Source of the DNA: CSP1-4 sp963777975
GTDB taxonomy: Bacteria > Chloroflexota > Limnocylindria > Limnocylindrales > CSP1-4
DNA length: 64,000 nt
Reading direction: 5' to 3'
NCBI GenBank assembly: GCA_963777975.1
Contig: CAVZSO010000011.1
Span: forward strand, 62,001-126,000
The first letter of the stretch is position 1; each line of letters starts with the position of its first letter. Below are positions 27,543 through 37,774 of the stretch, in pieces. Both the position numbers and the translations under genes were made by a program. The notes beneath the pieces were generated by a model, which was given only the letters and a program-made list of their open reading frames with translations, had not been told where the DNA came from and searched no databases.

Positions 27543-28730
27543 ATGAGCGGTCAGACCGCACCCGGCGAACCGCTGGCCCTCTCCGCCGAGGAGTCGCTCC
27601 TTCAGGACACCGCGCGTGACTTCGCGCAGCGTGAGCTCCTGCCCGGTGCCGCGGAGCGAGACGCGACCGAGCGGTTCGATCGGGCCCTCTTCACCCGCAT
27701 GGGCGCCCTCGGATTCACGGCCGCGCCGTTCCCGGAATCAGTCGGTGGTGCCGGATTCAGCTACCGCGCCTGGACGATGATCATGGAGGAGGTCGCTCGG
27801 GCGGACATGGCCATGGCCGTCTCGCTCAGCGTCCACATCCTCTCGCAGTACCCGGTCGTGACCTGGGGCTCGGACGAGCAGCGCTCCCGCTGGCTGCCAG
27901 CGATGCTGGCCGGCGAGGCGATGGGTGCCTTCGCGCTGACCGAACCGCATGCCGGCTCCGATGCCGTCGCCCTCCGCCTGCGCGCCACACCGGTCGGGCC
28001 GGCCGACGCTCCGACCGGCTATCGACTGGACGGCGCCAAGAGCTGGACCACGAACGCCCCGGATGCCGAGCGCTACCTCGTCTTCGCGACCCTCGATCCG
28101 GCCCGGGAGCGGGACGGCATCACGGCCTTCCTCGTCGAGCGCGGCGCGCCGGGCTTCGGCTTCGGGCGGAACGAGCTGAAGATGGGTATCCGTGCCAGCC
28201 CGGGCGCCGAGCTGCACTTCGACGGCTGCGAGGTTCCCGCAGCGAACCGGCTGGGCGGGGAGGGGGAGGGCTATCGGATCGCCCTCTCGGCGCTCGGTGA
28301 AGGGCGGATCTCGATCGCCGCTGCCTGTGTCGGGCTGGGCCAGGCTGCGCTGGATGCATCGGCTCGCTACCTGACCGAGCGAGTCGCCTTCGGGGGCCCG
28401 CTGGCCGAGCTCCAGGGGCTTCGCTTCATGCTCGCCGAGATGGCTCGCGAGATCGCCGCCGGCCGGGCGCTGACGCGGGCCGCGGCGGCGGCCAAAGATC
28501 GTGGCGAACCGATCGCCGAGGCGTCATCACTGGCCAAGTGGACGGCATCCGATGCCGCGATGCGCGTCACGACCGACGCCGTGCAGCTCTTCGGTGGCGC
28601 CGGCTACTCGCGGGAGAACCCAGTCGAGCGCTACATGCGCGACGCCAAGGGTGCCCAGATCTACGAGGGCACCAACCAGATCCACCGGCTCATCGTGGCC
28701 GAGCAGGTGCTGGGGCGGGTCGGCGGCTGA
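27543..28730 (+). CDS. Acyl-CoA dehydrogenase
   Basis: 395 residues. FAD- and substrate-binding motifs are intact: FALTEPHAGSDA, the WTTNAPDAERYLVFA strand, LFGGAGYSRENPVERYMRDA, and YEGTNQIHRLIVAEQVLGR, with the base Glu in the Y-E-G position typical of short-chain enzymes. It oxidises acyl-CoA to enoyl-CoA and passes electrons to ETF. ATG 27543 was chosen over the frame opening at 27453 because conservation begins at LALSAEESLLQDT. Context suggests butyryl-CoA or a branched short-chain substrate. Confidence 0.92.
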   Translation: MSGQTAPGEPLALSAEESLLQDTARDFAQRELLPGAAERDATERFDRALFTRMGALGFTAAPFPESVGGAGFSYRAWTMIMEEVARADMAMAVSLSVHILSQYPVVTWGSDEQRSRWLPAMLAGEAMGAFALTEPHAGSDAVALRLRATPVGPADAPTGYRLDGAKSWTTNAPDAERYLVFATLDPARERDGITAFLVERGAPGFGFGRNELKMGIRASPGAELHFDGCEVPAANRLGGEGEGYRIALSALGEGRISIAAACVGLGQAALDASARYLTERVAFGGPLAELQGLRFMLAEMAREIAAGRALTRAAAAAKDRGEPIAEASSLAKWTASDAAMRVTTDAVQLFGGAGYSRENPVERYMRDAKGAQIYEGTNQIHRLIVAEQVLGRVGG

Positions 28731-28796
28731 CCGTTCGCTGACCCGGGTCGCGCCGACCCAGCCCTGGCGCAGATCGGCGTCGGCGAGCCCTCGGTG

Positions 28797-28802
28797 TAGA
28801 TT
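28797..28802 (+). promoter_or_regulatory. Candidate -10 box, leaderless (thiolase)
   Basis: TAGATT ends 6 bases before ATG 28809, with no Shine-Dalgarno sequence in between. The thiolase may therefore have its own promoter. Confidence 0.35.
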
Positions 28803-28808
28803 CCGCCG

Positions 28809-30044
28809 ATGCCCGATCCCGCCAGCCCGAACGGCCACGTCTATCTCGTCGCGGCCGCGCGCACGCCGATCGGCAAGTTCGCCGGTGGCCTGGCGGACGT
28901 GCCGGCCACGACGCTCGGCGGCATCGCCATCCGCGCCGCCGTCGAACGCGCCGGCCTGGAGCCCGGGTCGGCGCCGATCGATGAGGTCTTCATGGGTCAG
29001 GTGCTCCAGGGCGGCGCCGGCCAGGCGCCAGCCCGCCAGGCGCTGCTCAAGGCAGGTCTGCCTGACACCACGCCGGCGACCACGATCAACCGTGTCTGCG
29101 GCTCGGGCCTCAAGGCCATCATGCTGGCGGCCGCGGCCATCCGGGCCGGCGACGCCTCGGTCGTCGTCGCCGGTGGCATGGAGTCCATGAACCAGGGTCC
29201 TTACCTGCTCCCCAAGGCCCGCTTCGGCTACCGCCTGGGCAATGCCGAGCTGGTCGATTCGACCGTCGCCGATGGCCTGTGGTGCGCCATCGAGGATTGC
29301 CACATGGGTACGCATGCCGAGCGGGTCGCGATCCACAACGGCGTCTCGCGCGCCGACCAGGACGCCTTCGCGCTCGAGAGCCATCGACGCGCGATCGCCG
29401 CCATCGACGCCGGGCGGTTCGCCGATGAGATCGTGGCCGTGCCCGTCCGCCGCGGCCGCGAAGAGACACTGATCGAGACCGACGAGTCGCCCCGTCGCGA
29501 CACGACGGCCGAAGCGCTGGCGCGGCTGAAGCCCGTCTTCGATCTGCCCACCGGTGACGATGCGCCAGCCGACGGGTTGGGCACGGTCACGGCCGGCAAC
29601 GCACCCGGCATCACCGATGGCGCCGCGGCGACGGTCGTGGCCAGCGAGCGCGAGGTCGAGCGGCTCGGGCTGGCCCCGCTGGCCCGGATCGTCGGCTATG
29701 CCCAGGCGGAGGTCGCGCCGAAGTGGCTCTTCCTGGCTCCCATCGAGGGTGTCCGACGCCTGCTGGCCAAGGTCGAGCTGCCGATCGAGGCCTTCGACCT
29801 GATCGAGATCAACGAGGCCTTCGCGTCGCAGGTGCTGGCCGACGGGCGCGAGCTGGGCTTCGACTGGGATCGGGTCAACGTCAATGGCGGTGCTATCGCA
29901 CTGGGTCACCCGATCGGCGCCAGCGGTGCGCGGATCACGACCACACTGCTCTACGAGCTGCGGCGCCGCGGCGGACGCTACGGGCTGGCCACCCTCTGCC
30001 TCGGCGGGGGTGGCTCGGTGGCGATGGCCTTCGAACGGATCTGA
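28809..30044 (+). CDS. atoB: Acetyl-CoA acetyltransferase (thiolase)
   Basis: 411 residues. Catalytic Cys in NRVCGSGLKA, the NEAFA block (EINEAFASQVL), the His in GGAIALGHPIGASGARI and the final Cys in TLCLGGGGSVA are all in place. It condenses two acetyl-CoA or, in the degradative direction, cleaves acetoacetyl-CoA. It follows the dehydrogenase genes by 78 bases and completes the C4 part of the operon. Broader 3-ketoacyl-CoA specificity is possible. Confidence 0.9.
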   Translation: MPDPASPNGHVYLVAAARTPIGKFAGGLADVPATTLGGIAIRAAVERAGLEPGSAPIDEVFMGQVLQGGAGQAPARQALLKAGLPDTTPATTINRVCGSGLKAIMLAAAAIRAGDASVVVAGGMESMNQGPYLLPKARFGYRLGNAELVDSTVADGLWCAIEDCHMGTHAERVAIHNGVSRADQDAFALESHRRAIAAIDAGRFADEIVAVPVRRGREETLIETDESPRRDTTAEALARLKPVFDLPTGDDAPADGLGTVTAGNAPGITDGAAATVVASEREVERLGLAPLARIVGYAQAEVAPKWLFLAPIEGVRRLLAKVELPIEAFDLIEINEAFASQVLADGRELGFDWDRVNVNGGAIALGHPIGASGARITTTLLYELRRRGGRYGLATLCLGGGGSVAMAFERI

Positions 30045-30104
30045 AGCCGAGCGCGCCTCCGGGCCGCGAACGAACCCGACGCCCAAGCACGTCTGCCGCC
30101 CCGA

Positions 30105-30127
30105 TCGGGCGGGCTTCCTTCGCCCGA
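30105..30127 (+). terminator. Hairpin downstream of thiolase
   Basis: TCGGGCG (30105-30111) pairs with CGCCCGA (30121-30127) around a 9-base loop, 61 bases after the thiolase stop and before the degV gene. No T-tract is present. Confidence 0.4.
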
Positions 30128-30200
30128 CCGCCATCGGTACACTCCATCCACGAAGCGGTCCCGCCGCCGTCCCCTGGCCGCGCCACGGAGGGAGCCCAGC

Positions 30201-31046
30201 ATGCCCCGCGTCGCCATCGTGATCGACTCCGCGTCCGACCTCTCGCCCGAAGACTCCGCACGCAACGGCATCGCACTCGTTCCGCTCCTGGTGACGTTCG
30301 GCACGATCGAGTATCGGACCGGCCTCGACCTCAGCGCCGAGCGCTTCTGGGAGATGATGACCGCGCCGGGCGCGCCATTCCCGAAGACCGCCGCCTGCAG
30401 CCCGGGTGACTTCCAATCCGCCTTCCAAATAGCGTTTGACGCCGGCGCCGAGTCGGTCGTCTGCATCACGGTCGGCGGCAAGCTCTCGGCGACCAACAAG
30501 AGCGCCGTCATCGCCCGCGACCAGATGACCGGTCGCGACATCCGGGTCATCGACTCGGACACGGCGAGCTACGGCTTCGGGCTGCTCGCCATCATGGCCT
30601 CCGAGATGTCGGGGGCAGGGGCCAGCGCCGACGAGATCGAGGCCATGGTCGAGGCGCGCAAGCACGACTCGCACCTCTTCGTCGTCCTCGAGACCCTGGA
30701 GTACCTCAAGCGTGGTGGTCGCATCAGCGCCGCTCAGGCTGCCATCGGCGGCATCCTCTCGGTCAAGCCCATCATCACCATCGAGGATGGCCTGGTCGAG
30801 ACGGCCGACAAGCCGCGGACGCGGAGCAAGGCGCGCGAACGGTTGCTGGAGCTGATCACCGCCAAGCCGATCGAACGCGCGGTCGTGCTGTCGGGCATGG
30901 CCGCCGACCCTGACGCATTCGCCACCGAGCTGGCCGCCCGGGCCGGCTTGTCGGTGGCATTGACGCCCGTCCGGTCCATCGGGCCATCGGTCGGGCCCCA
31001 CGTCGGGCCCGGCGCCTATGGGGCGGTCGTCATCTACCGCTCGTAG
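30201..31046 (+). CDS. DegV family fatty-acid-binding protein
   Basis: 281 residues. DegV hallmarks: IVIDSASDLS at the N-terminus, the TAACSPGDFQSAF segment, VVCITVGGKLSATNKSA with the fatty-acid carboxylate-binding Ser/Thr, ETLEYLKRGGRIS and LSVKPIITIEDG. DegV/FakB proteins bind a fatty acid and present it to the FakA kinase; FakA is not in the window. A GGAGGGA ribosome site lies 8 bases before ATG 30201, and a TACACT box at 30138-30143 gives a normal leader here. Confidence 0.9.
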   Translation: MPRVAIVIDSASDLSPEDSARNGIALVPLLVTFGTIEYRTGLDLSAERFWEMMTAPGAPFPKTAACSPGDFQSAFQIAFDAGAESVVCITVGGKLSATNKSAVIARDQMTGRDIRVIDSDTASYGFGLLAIMASEMSGAGASADEIEAMVEARKHDSHLFVVLETLEYLKRGGRISAAQAAIGGILSVKPIITIEDGLVETADKPRTRSKARERLLELITAKPIERAVVLSGMAADPDAFATELAARAGLSVALTPVRSIGPSVGPHVGPGAYGAVVIYRS

Positions 31047-31143
31047 GCGCCGTTGTAGACTTGGTCAGCTTCGGATCCCGCGATCCTGCTCGCCCACCCG
31101 ATCCTCGAGGCCGGCGATCGCGACACGGAGGAACCTGGTTCCC

Positions 31144-32408
<1,265 letters not shown>

Positions 32409-32453
32409 TAGTCCCGACAACCAGGACTTCGCCCCGCCAACCAGGACCTTCCT

Positions 32454-32482
32454 CGCCCCTGCCGGCCCGATCGGCAGGGGCG
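32454..32482 (+). terminator. Strong GC hairpin downstream of gdhA
   Basis: A perfect 11-base inverted repeat (CGCCCCTGCCG at 32454-32464, CGGCAGGGGCG at 32472-32482) with a 7-base loop, 46 bases after the gdhA stop. A short direct repeat (CAACCAGGAC twice) precedes it. It has no T-tract but is the most stable stem in the intergenic regions I examined. Confidence 0.6.
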
Positions 32483-32515
32483 TCACGAATCCGACCGAGA
32501 GGCACGGCAGCGACG

Positions 32516-34243
32516 ATGAGCGACACGTTGACAGAGACGGCACCGGGATCCGCGGCAGGAGCACTCGCCGACCTGGCCGCTGACCACTGGCAGGCGTATC
32601 TGGCGAGCCATCCATATGAGGCCACGGTCATCGGCGAGCGGCGTTTCGATGCGCTGCTCGAGGACGAGTCGCCGGCGGGTACCGAGGCACGCCTGGCGTC
32701 CATCGCCGGCTTCCGGGCGCGGGCGGTGTCCATCGACCCCGAGGCCCTCAGCGAGGCGGATCGCCTGACCCGATCCGTGCTCATCGAGGCGCTCGATGCC
32801 GAGGCGGCGAGGCTGAACAGCGGGCTCCACGAATGGACGGTCGATCCCGTCCAGGGACCGCACATCCTGTTCATGGGTCTGCCGCCGCTGCAGCCGATCT
32901 CGACCGTCGCCGAAGGCCATGACTTCATCGGTCGGGTGGGGGCGATGGCCGACTTCCTCGACGTCCACATGGCCAACCTCAGACGCAGCCTGGCGCGCGG
33001 GACGGTCGCCGTCCACGAGCCGGTCGTCAAGACCATCGGCACGCTCGAGGGCATGGCCACCAAGCCGCTCGAATCGTGGGCCATCCTCGACCCCATCCAC
33101 GAGGCCCATGACGACTGGGCAGCCGCCGACGTCGAGGACTTCCGAGCCGACCTGCTGGCCGTCGTCCGCGAGCGCCTGTCGCCGGCGTTCGGGCGCTATC
33201 GGGACATGCTGGTCGAGGAGATCCTTCCTGCCTCACGGTCGGATGACCAGCCTGGGATCTTGCACGTCGCCGGCGGCGTCGACGCCTACCGGCTGTTGAT
33301 CAAGGCCCATACGAGCCTCGATCGGTCGGCACAGGAGACCCACGACATCGGCCTCTCCGAGGTCGAGCGCATCAAGGCCGAGACGGTCGCGCTCGGGAGC
33401 CGACTGTTCGGGACCACCGACTACGCCTCGACCGTCGAGCGGATGCAGACCGACCCGACGCTCTATTACACGACGCGCGAGGAGATCCTGGCCGATGCGC
33501 GCCGTGCGATGGACAAGGCTCGCGGCGCGATGCCGGCCTGGTTCGGGCGGCTTCCGGAAGCCGACTGCGTGGTGATGCCCATCCCCGAGCACGAGGAGGA
33601 GCATTCCGTCCTCGGCTACTACTGGCAGCCGGCGGCGGATGGCTCGAGGCCGGGCCAGTACTACCTCAACACGCGCCTGCCAGAGCGTCGTCCGCGCTAC
33701 GAGTCAGAGGCGCTCGCCTATCACGAGTCGATCCCCGGGCACCACCTCCAGATCGCCATCGCCCAGGAGCTGACCGGGATCCCCGAGTTCCGGCGCCACA
33801 TGGGCGTGACCGCGTTCGACGAGGGCTGGGGGTTGTACACCGAGCGGCTGGCCGACGAGATGGGCCTCTACAGCTCCGACCTCGATCGCCTTGGCATCCT
33901 CGCCTTCGATGCCTGGCGCGCCTGCCGGCTCGTCCTCGACACCGGCATCCACGCCCTGGGCTGGACGCGTCAGCAGGCCATCGACTACATGCGGGACAAC
34001 AGCCCGGTCATGATCGAGAACATCATCAACGAGGTCGACCGCTACATCTCGTGGCCGGGCCAGGCCCTCGCCTACAAGACCGGGCAGCTCGAGATCCTGC
34101 GGCTGCGCGCCTGGGCCGAAGCCGAGCTCGGCGAGCGCTTCGACATCCGCGCCTTCCACGACGCCGTGCTGCTGCAGGGCGCCGTCCCGCTGCCGACGCT
34201 CGACGACCAGGTCGCGCGTTTCGTCGCCCGCGCCCGCGCGTAG
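32516..34243 (+). CDS. DUF885 family zinc metallopeptidase-like protein
   Basis: 575 residues of the DUF885 family. The metal-binding motif YHESIPGHHLQIA (HExxxGH) is at about residue 402, followed by the acidic FDEGWGLYTERLADEMG block that supplies further ligands. The N-terminal half (LASHPYEATVIGERRFD) and the C-terminal SYKTG-like WPGQALAYKTGQLEI block match the family. Predicted to be a soluble gluzincin-like peptidase or carboxypeptidase. ATG 32516 lies at the family boundary; no signal peptide is present. The substrate is not known. Confidence 0.85.
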   Translation: MSDTLTETAPGSAAGALADLAADHWQAYLASHPYEATVIGERRFDALLEDESPAGTEARLASIAGFRARAVSIDPEALSEADRLTRSVLIEALDAEAARLNSGLHEWTVDPVQGPHILFMGLPPLQPISTVAEGHDFIGRVGAMADFLDVHMANLRRSLARGTVAVHEPVVKTIGTLEGMATKPLESWAILDPIHEAHDDWAAADVEDFRADLLAVVRERLSPAFGRYRDMLVEEILPASRSDDQPGILHVAGGVDAYRLLIKAHTSLDRSAQETHDIGLSEVERIKAETVALGSRLFGTTDYASTVERMQTDPTLYYTTREEILADARRAMDKARGAMPAWFGRLPEADCVVMPIPEHEEEHSVLGYYWQPAADGSRPGQYYLNTRLPERRPRYESEALAYHESIPGHHLQIAIAQELTGIPEFRRHMGVTAFDEGWGLYTERLADEMGLYSSDLDRLGILAFDAWRACRLVLDTGIHALGWTRQQAIDYMRDNSPVMIENIINEVDRYISWPGQALAYKTGQLEILRLRAWAEAELGERFDIRAFHDAVLLQGAVPLPTLDDQVARFVARARA

Positions 34244-34282
34244 CCAGGGCCCGGCGACTGCTGTCGCGCGGCGGGCCCGGTG

Positions 34283-34288
34283 TACCAT
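34283..34288 (+). promoter_or_regulatory. Candidate -10 box, leaderless
   Basis: TACCAT ends 8 bases before ATG 34297 of the unknown gene; no Shine-Dalgarno lies between. Confidence 0.35.
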
Positions 34289-34296
34289 CCGCTCCC

Positions 34297-34908
34297 ATGC
34301 TCGACCACGAAGAGAAGTTCCTGTTCAAGGAGGAGATCCTCCAGCTCTCGAATGCCGTGGCCGAGCCCGGCGTGCTCGACAACGTCGAGGACCTGCTGAC
34401 CGACGTCATCACCAGCCCGCGCTTCGACTCGGAGGTCTTCACGCTCGAGCGCAGCCTCCAGGTGATGCTCGGTCCGCGCGCCGGGACGACGCTGGTCGGC
34501 CTGCTGACGGTGGCGCCGGAGGTCTTCGACGAGGTCGCCGAGGTGCGCATCCCGAGCGAGGTCCACGAGCGGCTGGTCGCCTGGCGCGCCCGTTTCGGAT
34601 TGGCCATCGACAACGCGCTCAACTTCCTCAACAACCCCGACGGCATCCAGGGCCACAACTTCGCGACACAGGTCGCACATGTCGACGACCGGCGCGTCCT
34701 GCAGGGTCGCCTGACGCTCGTTCGCTACAACAACGAGCCGCAGTTCTTCCTGGCCGACGCCCCGGTCTTCTACGGCCTCATCGCCGACCTGCTCGAGCGA
34801 CTCGGGCCGCACAGCGACACCGACACGGTCGACATGGAGACCCTGGCCCGACTCAAGGACGCCATCGCCCTCATCGAGCGCCGGATCACCCCCCGCGACC
34901 GCGGGTAG
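34297..34908 (+). CDS. Protein of unknown function
   Basis: 203 residues, acidic and soluble, with no Cys, signal or membrane segment. An N-terminal helical stretch (EEKFLFKEEILQLSNAVAEP) precedes a central region with LGPRAGTTLVGLLTV and a conserved-looking NALNFLNNPDGIQGHNFATQ, then strands (RLTLVRYNNEPQFFLADAP). The sequence is well structured and its codon use matches neighbours, so it is a genuine gene, but I cannot assign a family. It stands between the DUF885 peptidase and the BioD/DRTGG gene on the same strand. Confidence 0.7.
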   Translation: MLDHEEKFLFKEEILQLSNAVAEPGVLDNVEDLLTDVITSPRFDSEVFTLERSLQVMLGPRAGTTLVGLLTVAPEVFDEVAEVRIPSEVHERLVAWRARFGLAIDNALNFLNNPDGIQGHNFATQVAHVDDRRVLQGRLTLVRYNNEPQFFLADAPVFYGLIADLLERLGPHSDTDTVDMETLARLKDAIALIERRITPRDRG

Positions 34909-34975
34909 CCCGGCGCATCTCGCCCGAGTCCCATCCGCCGCTCGTCGAAGGCATCGCGGCCCCCAGTGACTGACG

Positions 34976-34981
34976 TACGCT
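34976..34981 (+). promoter_or_regulatory. Candidate -10 box, leaderless
   Basis: TACGCT ends 7 bases before ATG 34989, with no Shine-Dalgarno. Confidence 0.3.
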
Positions 34982-34988
34982 GACGCGG

Positions 34989-36122
34989 ATGCGTCAGCTG
35001 TACCTCGCGGCCACGGGCATGAATCGCGGCAAGACGACGGTCTCGCTCGGCCTGCTGGCCGCGCTCTTCGGTCGCGGCCTCAAGACGGGCTTCATCAAGC
35101 CGGTCGGCCAGCGCTACGCGATGGTCGATGGCGTGCCCGCCGATGAGGACGCCATCCTCATGAAGACGACCTACGACCTGCCGGACCCGCTGGCGGACAT
35201 CAGCCCGGTCCATATCCCGCGCGGCTTCACCAAGGCCTTCATCAACGGCCAGGTCGTCGAGGACCTGCCGGCGCGTATCCGCTCGGCCTGGGAGCGGGTG
35301 GCGACCGGACGCGAGGTGCTCCTGGTCGAGGGCACCGGCCATGCCGGAGTCGGGTCGGTCATCGATCTTTCGAACGCCGCCGTGGCCAGGATGCTCGGGG
35401 CCCGCGCGGTCATCGTCAGCGAGGCTGGGGTCGGTCGGCCGATCGACGAGATCGTGCTCAACCACGCGCTCTTCACACGCCACGGCGTCGAGGTCGCCGG
35501 TGCCGTGGTCAACAAGGTCGACCACCATGCCCACCCATCGTTGGCCAAGGTGCTCGAGAAAGGGCTGGCGCAGCACGGCATCGAGCTCCTCGGCGTGCTG
35601 CCCTACCAGCCGCTGCTCTCGAATCCGACGCTGTCCATGCTCCAGGAGCAGATGCAGGGCGAGCTGCTCCATCCAGGGCCGGACCTGGCGCTGGTCATCG
35701 AGCACGTGGCGATCGGGGCCATGCAGGCCGAGCACGTCCTGGAGCGGGTCGGGCCGGGCAGCCTGCTGATCGTGCCCGGCGATCGCGAGGACGTCATCGC
35801 GACCATGGTCTCGGCCACACTCGTCGGACGTCCGGGGGAGGAGTCCGTCTCGACGCGCCGCCGTCGCCAGACGCTGGCCGGCGTCGTGCTGACCGGCGGC
35901 TACCGGCCGTCCGAGCGCGTCATCGACGCCATCCGCCGGGCTGACATCTTCACCTACCTCGTGGCCGGTGACACCTACGCCACCGCGTCCGAGGTCCACG
36001 ACCTGCTGGTCAAGACCCATCCCGACGACACGGAGAAGATCGAGCTCATCCAGCAGCTCGTCGCGGACCACCTGGACGTCGATCGCCTGCTGACGCGCTT
36101 CGCCGAGCCGACGCCGGGTTGA
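34989..36122 (+). CDS. BioD-like P-loop ATPase with DRTGG domain (phosphotransacetylase N-terminal-like, stand-alone)
   Basis: 377 residues. The N-terminal 220 residues are a dethiobiotin-synthetase-like P-loop domain (Walker A GMNRGKTT, GFIKPVGQRY, LLVEGTGHAGVGSV, NKVD-type NKVDHHAHP). The remainder is a DRTGG-type domain (EHVAIGAMQAEHVLERVGPG, LIVPGDREDVIAT, GVVLTGGYRPSERV). This pair forms the regulatory N-terminal half of long phosphate acetyltransferases, but the acyltransferase domain is absent here and does not follow. It may be a regulatory or nucleotide-sensing protein, for example of acetate metabolism; that is inference. Confidence 0.8.
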   Translation: MRQLYLAATGMNRGKTTVSLGLLAALFGRGLKTGFIKPVGQRYAMVDGVPADEDAILMKTTYDLPDPLADISPVHIPRGFTKAFINGQVVEDLPARIRSAWERVATGREVLLVEGTGHAGVGSVIDLSNAAVARMLGARAVIVSEAGVGRPIDEIVLNHALFTRHGVEVAGAVVNKVDHHAHPSLAKVLEKGLAQHGIELLGVLPYQPLLSNPTLSMLQEQMQGELLHPGPDLALVIEHVAIGAMQAEHVLERVGPGSLLIVPGDREDVIATMVSATLVGRPGEESVSTRRRRQTLAGVVLTGGYRPSERVIDAIRRADIFTYLVAGDTYATASEVHDLLVKTHPDDTEKIELIQQLVADHLDVDRLLTRFAEPTPG

Positions 36123-36161
36123 CGCCGCTCCGGCCGATCGTCGGCAAGCGGTGCGTGCACC

Positions 36162-36920
36162 TCAGGTCGAGGCGGTCAGGCGCCCGATCTCGGCCACCAT
36201 GACCTCCGCGTCCACCCGCACCCGCGGCCGCAGGTCGTCCCAGCCCTCATCGGCCTCGCCGAGGTAGATGGCTCGAGCCCGGGCGAGCACGTCGCGATGC
36301 GCTTCGGGCAGCCGGGGGAGCGCCCAGTCAGCTGCGGCATCCTTGGAACGGATGGTTCCCGTCGCGACCGTCGTCCAGATCCGGGCCAGCGTCAGGATCC
36401 CGTTGCGGGTGTCCGCGTCGAGGTCGAGCAGGATTCCGGGGATCGCATCGAGGGTCGCGCGACGCACATCATCGGGTGGCACGGGATCGAGGACTGCGGC
36501 CGGCGATGGCCCGGACAGCGCTCGGTCAGCCGCCAGGACGCCAGTGATCAGCAGCGCGAGGTCCGGGTCCGCCTCCGCCGTCGGGAGCTTGCCGCGTAGG
36601 TAGTCGGCGCGCACCCACTCGCCGTACTGGAAGTCGCGCATCGGCGCGTACCGCCAGGGTCGGACGTCGGACTGGACGACGATGGTCAGCTCGACCGGTC
36701 GGCCCTCGGGGCCTCCGGTGTCGGAGATGGCCATCAACCGATCGACCAGCGATCGCCGTTGGGCGAGGGTCGCCGACCGACTCGTGACCCCGAACACGTC
36801 GATGTCGCTTCGTGGTCGGAGCCCACCGACCACCGCCGAGCCTTCCAGGTAGATACCGATGACAGCCTCGCCGAGGACCTCGCGGACGACGCGGGCGACC
36901 TCGTCGATCTGCGTCAGCAC
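36162..36920 (-). CDS. AadA-like aminoglycoside nucleotidyltransferase
   Basis: 252 residues from GTG 36920. The nucleotidyltransferase signature GSAVVGGLRPRSDIDVFGV supplies two metal-binding Asp, and VELTIVV the third acid. The helical C-terminal domain (RSKDAAADWALPRL, DVLARARAIYLGE) closely resembles ANT(3'')/AadA enzymes, including the Trp of FQYGEW and the Asp of SKD linked to streptomycin recognition. It could adenylylate streptomycin or spectinomycin, or act on an unknown native hydroxyl substrate. The start is 11 bases after the panC stop, so it looks like the last gene of the CoA operon; no mobile element is near. Confidence 0.75.
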   Translation of the reverse strand: MLTQIDEVARVVREVLGEAVIGIYLEGSAVVGGLRPRSDIDVFGVTSRSATLAQRRSLVDRLMAISDTGGPEGRPVELTIVVQSDVRPWRYAPMRDFQYGEWVRADYLRGKLPTAEADPDLALLITGVLAADRALSGPSPAAVLDPVPPDDVRRATLDAIPGILLDLDADTRNGILTLARIWTTVATGTIRSKDAAADWALPRLPEAHRDVLARARAIYLGEADEGWDDLRPRVRVDAEVMVAEIGRLTAST

Positions 36921-36930
36921 GGAGGCGAGC

Positions 36931-37770
36931 TCAGCCCCCGAGCAGCTCGTTGTCGATGAGCCGCGTGGCGCCGAATCGGACGGCGGTCGAGAGCAACGCC
37001 TCACCATCGATGCGGTCCAGCTCGCGCAGCGTGACCCCATCCGCGCACGACACGTACTCGACGTCCGCGAGCGGCTCGGTCGCGAGGACGTCGCGCATGA
37101 TCCCGCGGAGCTCATCGGCCGATCGCTCGCCGGCAACGGCGCGATCGCGGGCGGCCAGCAGTGCACGGTGGATGACCGGCGCTGCCGCACGTTCCGCCGG
37201 GGACAGGTGGACGTTGCGCGACGAGAGCGCCAGGCCATCGGCTTCGCGCACGGTCGGGCAGGCGATGACGTTCGTCGGCAGCGCCAGGTCGCGCGCCATC
37301 TGGCGGATGACCATCACCTGCTGCGCGTCCTTCTGCCCGAAGTAGGCGTGCTCGGCACCGACGAGCGCGAAGAGGATGGCGACGACGGTCGCGACGCCAT
37401 CGAAATGCCCCGGACGGGCGGCGCCTTCCAGGGGACCCGCCACCGCCCCGACTCGGACCAGCGTATCGAACCCTGGTGGGTAGACCTCCTCGACCGGCGG
37501 CGCCCAGACCAGGTCGACACCGGCAGCGATGCAGGCCTGCAGGTCGCGGGCTTCGTTGCGCGGATAGCGCTGGTAGTCGGCCGCTTCGTCGAATTGGCGA
37601 GGGTTGACGAAGATAGTCACGACGGTCGTGGCATCGTCGGCGCGGGCGCGCTCCATGAGTGCGCGGTGGCCGTCGTGCAGCCAGCCCATGGTCGGGACCA
37701 GGCCGACCGGCCGTGGCAGGCCAGCGAGCGCGGCGCGCAGCTCGGCCCGGGTGCGTAGGACCCGGGTCAC
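36931..37770 (-). CDS. panC: Pantothenate synthetase
   Basis: 279 residues. Family motifs: VPTMGWLHDGHRAL (HIGH-like ATP site), TIFVNPRQFDEAADYQRYPR, RPGHFDGVATVV, YFGQKDAQQ, and SSRNVHLSPAER (KMSKS-like). It joins pantoate and beta-alanine with ATP. It lies four bases downstream of panB on the same strand, within coaX-coaBC-panB-panC. No panD (aspartate decarboxylase) is seen in the window. Confidence 0.96.
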   Translation of the reverse strand: MTRVLRTRAELRAALAGLPRPVGLVPTMGWLHDGHRALMERARADDATTVVTIFVNPRQFDEAADYQRYPRNEARDLQACIAAGVDLVWAPPVEEVYPPGFDTLVRVGAVAGPLEGAARPGHFDGVATVVAILFALVGAEHAYFGQKDAQQVMVIRQMARDLALPTNVIACPTVREADGLALSSRNVHLSPAERAAAPVIHRALLAARDRAVAGERSADELRGIMRDVLATEPLADVEYVSCADGVTLRELDRIDGEALLSTAVRFGATRLIDNELLGG

Positions 37771-37774
37771 GCCC

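Noticed and set aside
28527..31001. An 820-residue minus-strand open frame opposite the acyl-CoA dehydrogenase, thiolase and degV genes
   Set aside because: All three plus-strand genes have intact catalytic motifs; the antisense frame has none.
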